This document shows positions 60,488-64,000 of a stretch of 64,000 nt of DNA, piece by piece (positions within the stretch are counted from its first letter, which is position 1; each line of letters opens with the position of its first letter). The translations under genes and the position numbers were made by a program. Origin of the DNA: Thalassotalea atypica (GTDB lineage: Bacteria; Pseudomonadota; Gammaproteobacteria; Enterobacterales; Alteromonadaceae); assembly GCF_030295975.1 (NCBI RefSeq), contig NZ_AP027364.1:2418001-2482000 (forward strand), read 5' to 3'. The notes below the pieces were generated by a model that had not been told where the DNA came from, did not search any database, and saw nothing but the letters and a program-made list of their open reading frames with translations.

Positions 60488-61678
60488 CTACTTAACCATG
60501 TTTAATGGCAATGTCATTACCACTTGAGCACCGCCATGCTGGTGGTTGGTGAGTTCAAGCTTCCCATCTAATCGCTCTAAACTGGCATTACTCAATAATA
60601 TAGCCATACCAAAGCCTCTATCACTTGGCTGTGGTACGCTGCCTAGTTGAGCAAATTGCTCCGTTTTGAAGCCATTACCAAAATCTCGAATGACCAACTT
60701 CCATTGTTCATTAACCTCGATACTGGCAATGTCTACTTGATTACTTTGCAACGCGTTTGAAGCAACAACAGCATTATTTATCACATTAACAACCGCAGGA
60801 ACTAATGAGCCATCAGCAGTAATCTCTCCTTGGTTTACCTGCTCTGAAAAACGAAATTCAACTTGTGGGTAGTTTAGCTGACAATGACGGGTAATTTGTT
60901 TGAAGACTTGAGCACATGAATAAGTGACGCGCTTATTCATTTTAATGTCTTCTGACATTTGACGAAAAGCGTGTAATTTATCAGAACATCTTTTAAGTTG
61001 CTGCTCAAAGTCTCCTAGTAAACCCCGGTCAATAGCATTATCTTCTTTTATTTCATCAAACATTAATGCTAAAGACGCAATCGGTGTTGCAAGGTCATGG
61101 GTTACTTGCGCTGAGGCAACACCAAGCGCAATGATACGCTCTTGCTTGAGCTGCTCTTCACGGTATTTGGCAATGGTTAATTCTCTGCGGTTGATAATAT
61201 TCGCCATTTGATTTACTACAATGGCAACCACTACTGTAGAAAGTAAGAAGTTCAGCCACATACCAATAAAATGTGCCTCCATATTACCGTGCATCACATG
61301 CATCGGCATCAACCAGAGTAGAAAGCTGTATGTCGCTATGGCGCTTATTGCAACAAACATTAATCCGCGAATAGGCAAGGCTACTGCCGCAATGGCAATT
61401 GGAATGAGCAATAATGATATAAAGGCATTGGTGGCACCACCGCTAAAATACAATAAACCACCTAAGAATAAGACATCTGCAATCAACTGAGTCACGAGGT
61501 GGCTTTTGCGTTCAACATTACCGCGGCGATAGTACACATACCAAAGGGAATTAAATATGAATTCTGCGACGATCACACCAAACATGGCCAATACAGGCAA
61601 TTCATACTCAAGCACGAAGGTAACAAACAACACCAACGCTGTTTGCATGATGATAGACGCTGAACGCAACGCCATCAC
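60488..61678 (-). CDS. RegB/PrrB-type sensor histidine kinase
   Basis: A 396-residue membrane kinase with six transmembrane helices (about 10-155), as in RegB/PrrB. The RegB quinone-binding motif GGxxNPF is present as GGATNAF (80-86), with Ala in place of Pro. The H-box is ASAQVTHDLATPIASLAL (His194). A Cys at 231 (QLKRCSDKL) aligns with the redox-active Cys of RegB. HATPase G-box is FGNGFKTE and RGFGMAILLSNASLERL. Co-transcribed with the RegA-like regulator. It would sense redox state of the quinone pool; the motif change may tune affinity. Confidence 0.92.
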   Translation of the reverse strand: MMALRSASIIMQTALVLFVTFVLEYELPVLAMFGVIVAEFIFNSLWYVYYRRGNVERKSHLVTQLIADVLFLGGLLYFSGGATNAFISLLLIPIAIAAVALPIRGLMFVAISAIATYSFLLWLMPMHVMHGNMEAHFIGMWLNFLLSTVVVAIVVNQMANIINRRELTIAKYREEQLKQERIIALGVASAQVTHDLATPIASLALMFDEIKEDNAIDRGLLGDFEQQLKRCSDKLHAFRQMSEDIKMNKRVTYSCAQVFKQITRHCQLNYPQVEFRFSEQVNQGEITADGSLVPAVVNVINNAVVASNALQSNQVDIASIEVNEQWKLVIRDFGNGFKTEQFAQLGSVPQPSDRGFGMAILLSNASLERLDGKLELTNHQHGGAQVVMTLPLNMVK

Positions 61679-61791
61679 TAACTGAATAGAGGTTAACTTT
61701 GGAATTCTAAATACATTGTTAATGAGGTAATTCCCTTTTACGTTTCGGCATATCTATTACAAAAACAAACGCTCTGAGTTAAGTTGTGTAC

Positions 61792-62139
61792 TTAGGCAAA
61801 TGCTTGGCACACATCATCGATGGAGCAGCTAATCACTGTAACATTTTTATAGCCTACACGTGTTAACTGCTCCGCTGAAAAAGTGGCTCGAACGCCGGAG
61901 GCACAATGAAGAAATAAAGGCAAATTTTCATCGGGGAAGCGTTGTAGCATTTGTGGTTCCAATATCCCTCGTGGAATATTTATCACGCCTTGCACAGGCT
62001 TTTTGTCTACTTCAATCATTTCTCTAACATCTAAAACAAGCCCGTTGACTTCTTTTACTTTTATCGCAGCTTCTTTGGCGGTAATGACGTTAAGTGACAC
62101 TCTTGCCTCTTTGACTAATTCTGGGATTTTTTTTAGCAT
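61792..62139 (-). CDS. Single rhodanese domain protein (YgaP-like)
   Basis: A 115-residue rhodanese. Active-site loop LFLHCASGVRATF with catalytic Cys79. Asp and Glu at positions of LVLDVREMIEV. The next gene is a DUF2892 small membrane protein, and E. coli YgaP is exactly a fusion of these two (rhodanese plus two helices), so this is a split YgaP. The first about 20 residues before the domain are charged and helical. A sulfurtransferase or sulfide-related function is likely. Confidence 0.9.
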   Translation of the reverse strand: MLKKIPELVKEARVSLNVITAKEAAIKVKEVNGLVLDVREMIEVDKKPVQGVINIPRGILEPQMLQRFPDENLPLFLHCASGVRATFSAEQLTRVGYKNVTVISCSIDDVCQAFA

Positions 62140-62175
62140 TTACTTCGCCTTATTTTAAGTTTAATTTCACGTTAG

Positions 62176-62364
62176 TTATGGCTTAAAGCCCATTTTTTTA
62201 AAAACGATTGCTGCTGGGCAAAATCCAGAGAAAGAATACTGTAGCAAGTTAGCTCCAACAAACACAGTAAACCAAACAAAATTGCCGTGAACATAGTACG
62301 TTAGCAGGACTGACAACAACACCATAACACCTGCAAATCTAAAAACTGCGTCATGTAATTTCAT
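62176..62364 (-). CDS. DUF2892 small membrane protein (YgaP TM half)
   Basis: A 62-residue protein with two transmembrane helices and the DUF2892 terminal motif NLLQYSFSGFCPAAIVFKKMG. It is a separate polypeptide here, 36 bp upstream of the rhodanese gene, corresponding to the membrane part of YgaP. Together they may anchor sulfurtransferase activity at the membrane. Confidence 0.88.
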   Translation of the reverse strand: MKLHDAVFRFAGVMVLLSVLLTYYVHGNFVWFTVFVGANLLQYSFSGFCPAAIVFKKMGFKP

Positions 62365-62387
62365 AATAACCTCTTCCTATATTAATT

Positions 62388-63749
62388 TTAATAGTTAAAC
62401 TTTACTCGTAGCCAATAATTGCTATTTTCTTGATGTTGACCAAAGAAGGTATATTCTTCCTGCCCCCAAAATAAATTTGCACCTAGGCTATAATTCCAAT
62501 GGTCATTTTGACGATAGCTGAGCATCGGCTTAATATAACCGTCATGATCGCTTGGCGAGTAAAAAACAAACAATGAACTGACAAGCTTTTGATGAATTGC
62601 CCTATGTGTCAAACGCGCCGTTAGAATTTGACGATTTTGGTCGATAATTTGCTCAGCAAAGTAAGTACTTTTCTCATAGTTTGCATAATCTTGCATGTGT
62701 TCAACGTAGTATTGCACTGCACCCGTAAGGTTTTTAACTAACTCTTGTTCATAACCCACCAGTAGCTTAACCTGATTGTTTGGTATATTGGCCTTGTCTC
62801 CATCACTGTCCTCAACACTGTTGTATACAGCGCTTTCAACATTCAATAATCCTTTAGCAATAGGGAGTCTAACGCTTGCGCCATATGAGTTCATTTTAGG
62901 GAAAAATGCCTTTCCTTGATGTTCTCCATTGAGATGAATGCCCACAGGATTCGACCAATAGCCTTGATAACCATATACTGTATATTCAATACCCGATTTG
63001 GTCGTTGAAATGCGCATAGAAAATTGACTATTGTCCCTACTTTCTACAGGAAAGTGCTCTGGCTCTGTATTTCCGTTAAGCTCGTTAATCGGCGAATAAA
63101 AAGAAAAACGCTCACCATTGATATAATTATCTGCGGTAAATTTAGGGGTCAAAGCAATATCTACACTAAAATTATTAATGTAAGCCGTCGCTCTAACACT
63201 ATCAGCAGGCGCTTTGAGGTATTCATCATCACGGCCGCTGAAAAAGGACTGCCAGTCTTTAGGGAATAAATCATTCAAAAATAGATAGTCACCTGTTCCC
63301 CAAGTCATCACTTGCCGGCCGACTTTTAAATCTAACGCTGATAATGGGCTGAAACTGACAAAAAGCTCTCTGGTATGCCAGGCATTATCATTTAAGACAT
63401 CATCAAAAAGCACATCAGCACTGGCGACTAGTTCGAATTTTTGATGACTATAATTAACATCAATTCTTGCTCTTATTTCTGATAACGATTGCTCAGACTC
63501 GACCACATTGTCTTGTGAGAATTGCCCCAATGCACCTTCAACAAAACCGCTGACACGCCAACTTCTTTCTTCCTCATCATCCCAGTTATTGCCCCAATTA
63601 TCGTCTTCAGTCCCTTCATTAAAACCGGAAGTGAATATTAGCGTTTGGGCTGTACCATTTTCTTGAATGATTTGGTTTTGGGCTTGAACAAATGAAGTTA
63701 TGCTTCCAATCAACCAAAAACTTATTACCACATACACTTTAATAAACAT
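62388..63749 (-). CDS. Outer-membrane beta-barrel, DUF1302/porin-like
   Basis: A 453-residue protein with signal peptide (cleavage after VQA) followed by an acidic, low-complexity segment (NWGNNWDDEEERSW, about 50-64), then many amphipathic strands and a C-terminal strand ending in Tyr (YWLRVKFNY). Motifs such as HTRELFVSFSPLSALDLKVGRQVMTWGTGDYLFLNDLFPKDW are shared with DUF1302-type outer-membrane proteins. It is nine bases downstream of an outer-membrane lipoprotein-sorting-like gene cut by the window edge; such barrels with that partner and an RND/MMPL exporter form lipid-export modules. Confidence 0.75.
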   Translation of the reverse strand: MFIKVYVVISFWLIGSITSFVQAQNQIIQENGTAQTLIFTSGFNEGTEDDNWGNNWDDEEERSWRVSGFVEGALGQFSQDNVVESEQSLSEIRARIDVNYSHQKFELVASADVLFDDVLNDNAWHTRELFVSFSPLSALDLKVGRQVMTWGTGDYLFLNDLFPKDWQSFFSGRDDEYLKAPADSVRATAYINNFSVDIALTPKFTADNYINGERFSFYSPINELNGNTEPEHFPVESRDNSQFSMRISTTKSGIEYTVYGYQGYWSNPVGIHLNGEHQGKAFFPKMNSYGASVRLPIAKGLLNVESAVYNSVEDSDGDKANIPNNQVKLLVGYEQELVKNLTGAVQYYVEHMQDYANYEKSTYFAEQIIDQNRQILTARLTHRAIHQKLVSSLFVFYSPSDHDGYIKPMLSYRQNDHWNYSLGANLFWGQEEYTFFGQHQENSNYWLRVKFNY

Positions 63750-63758
63750 GAGCTAGCT

Positions 63759-64000
63759 CTACTTTAACCAAGCTTTGGGCGGATTACGCAAGCTACGCTC
63801 AGCAAAAATACTATCGGGTAAACCGGCATCATACTTCACCTTCCTAAACTGCATCTCGGTATAACTGTTGTCAGAAAACTGAGTAATTTTTGAATGTATA
63901 ACAGTGGTAAAGCCCTGTACGTCTTTTGTTTTAAGCACTTCCATTTTACGGATCTTATTGTCATTTTTATCAAAATAAGTCACTTCCATTGGCAACGAAG
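63759..64000 (-). CDS. Outer-membrane lipoprotein-sorting-like protein (3' part only)
   Basis: The gene runs off the right edge; about 80 codons of its 3' end are visible. The C-terminal sequence has the layout of the LolA-like outer-membrane lipoprotein-sorting family (MEVTYFDKNDNKIRKMEVL, FTTVIHSKITQFSDNSYTEMQF, and the closing FAERSLRNPPKAWLK). These proteins are usually encoded with a MMPL/RND exporter and the DUF1302-like barrel that follows here. The start codon is outside the window. Confidence 0.8.
   Translation of the reverse strand, partial: SLPMEVTYFDKNDNKIRKMEVLKTKDVQGFTTVIHSKITQFSDNSYTEMQFRKVKYDAGLPDSIFAERSLRNPPKAWLK

Overview
The window is AT-rich gammaproteobacterial chromosome. 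Gene content and pairings (ubiG with a HAD phosphatase, nrdA-nrdB-yfaE, apbC divergent from metG, tesA divergent from ybbA-ybbP, rcsF-trmO, ycfL-lpoB, a RegB/RegA pair, a large TonB-dependent receptor, a TIGR02922-like small protein) point to a marine Alteromonadales bacterium, most likely Colwelliaceae (Colwellia/Thalassotalea type). That placement is inference. I see no prophage, insertion sequence, CRISPR array or integrase; this looks like vertically inherited chromosome with some lineage-specific genes.

Layout. 0-8.2 kb: small hypothetical, Mpo1-like membrane protein, APC permease, ubiG plus HAD phosphatase, then the class Ia ribonucleotide reductase operon nrdA-nrdB-yfaE behind two phased NrdR-type boxes. 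8.1-15.5 kb: a minus-strand signalling block with a STAS anti-sigma-antagonist, a receiver/PP2C/HATPase partner-switch regulator, a 1206-residue hybrid histidine kinase with its own HPt, and a receiver-GGDEF-HPt protein. This resembles the CrsA/CrsR and HsbA/HsbR systems that control RpoS in Shewanella and Pseudomonas. 16-25.5 kb: M24 peptidase, yciB-yciI-LprI-like operon, AI-2E-family protein, the ybbA/ybbP exporter divergent from tesA, and a Kef-type antiporter. 25.6-26.6 kb: a minus-strand tRNA operon (tRNA-Ala-GGC then five tRNA-Glu-UUC) with a near-consensus promoter and a terminator. 26.8-33.9 kb: ybhK, dcd, apbC, metG, a secreted solute-binding protein that seems to start at CTG, and trhO with a perfect FNR-type site inside its promoter.

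34-39.5 kb: a secreted TPR-like protein divergent from an unusual fusion of a sodium:dicarboxylate-symporter-like membrane domain with a periplasmic solute-binding domain, in a tightly packed run with rcsF, trmO and an EamA transporter. 39.6-47.1 kb: secreted amidohydrolase, SlyD-type isomerase, EamA transporter, sbcD-sbcC nuclease. 47.2-53 kb: VOC protein, small lipoprotein, Omp85-type barrel, DUF1761 protein, YciI-like protein, mgsA, a LytS/LytTR two-component pair. 53.3-59.5 kb: TonB-dependent receptor, then a minus-strand envelope operon (COG3014-like lipoprotein, ycfL, lpoB, glycine-zipper protein). 59.5-64 kb: a candidate small RNA, a RegB/RegA-type redox two-component pair, a split YgaP (rhodanese plus DUF2892), and an outer-membrane beta-barrel next to a truncated outer-membrane lipoprotein-sorting-type protein.

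Themes: dNTP supply (nrdAB, yfaE, dcd), oxygen or redox control (FNR site at trhO, RegB/RegA, Kef), envelope maintenance (rcsF, lpoB, tesA/ybbAP, Omp85), and dense signal transduction. The most unusual items are the symporter/solute-binding fusion, the partner-switch cluster, the FNR box exactly filling the trhO promoter spacer, the CTG-start binding protein, and two intergenic small-RNA candidates.
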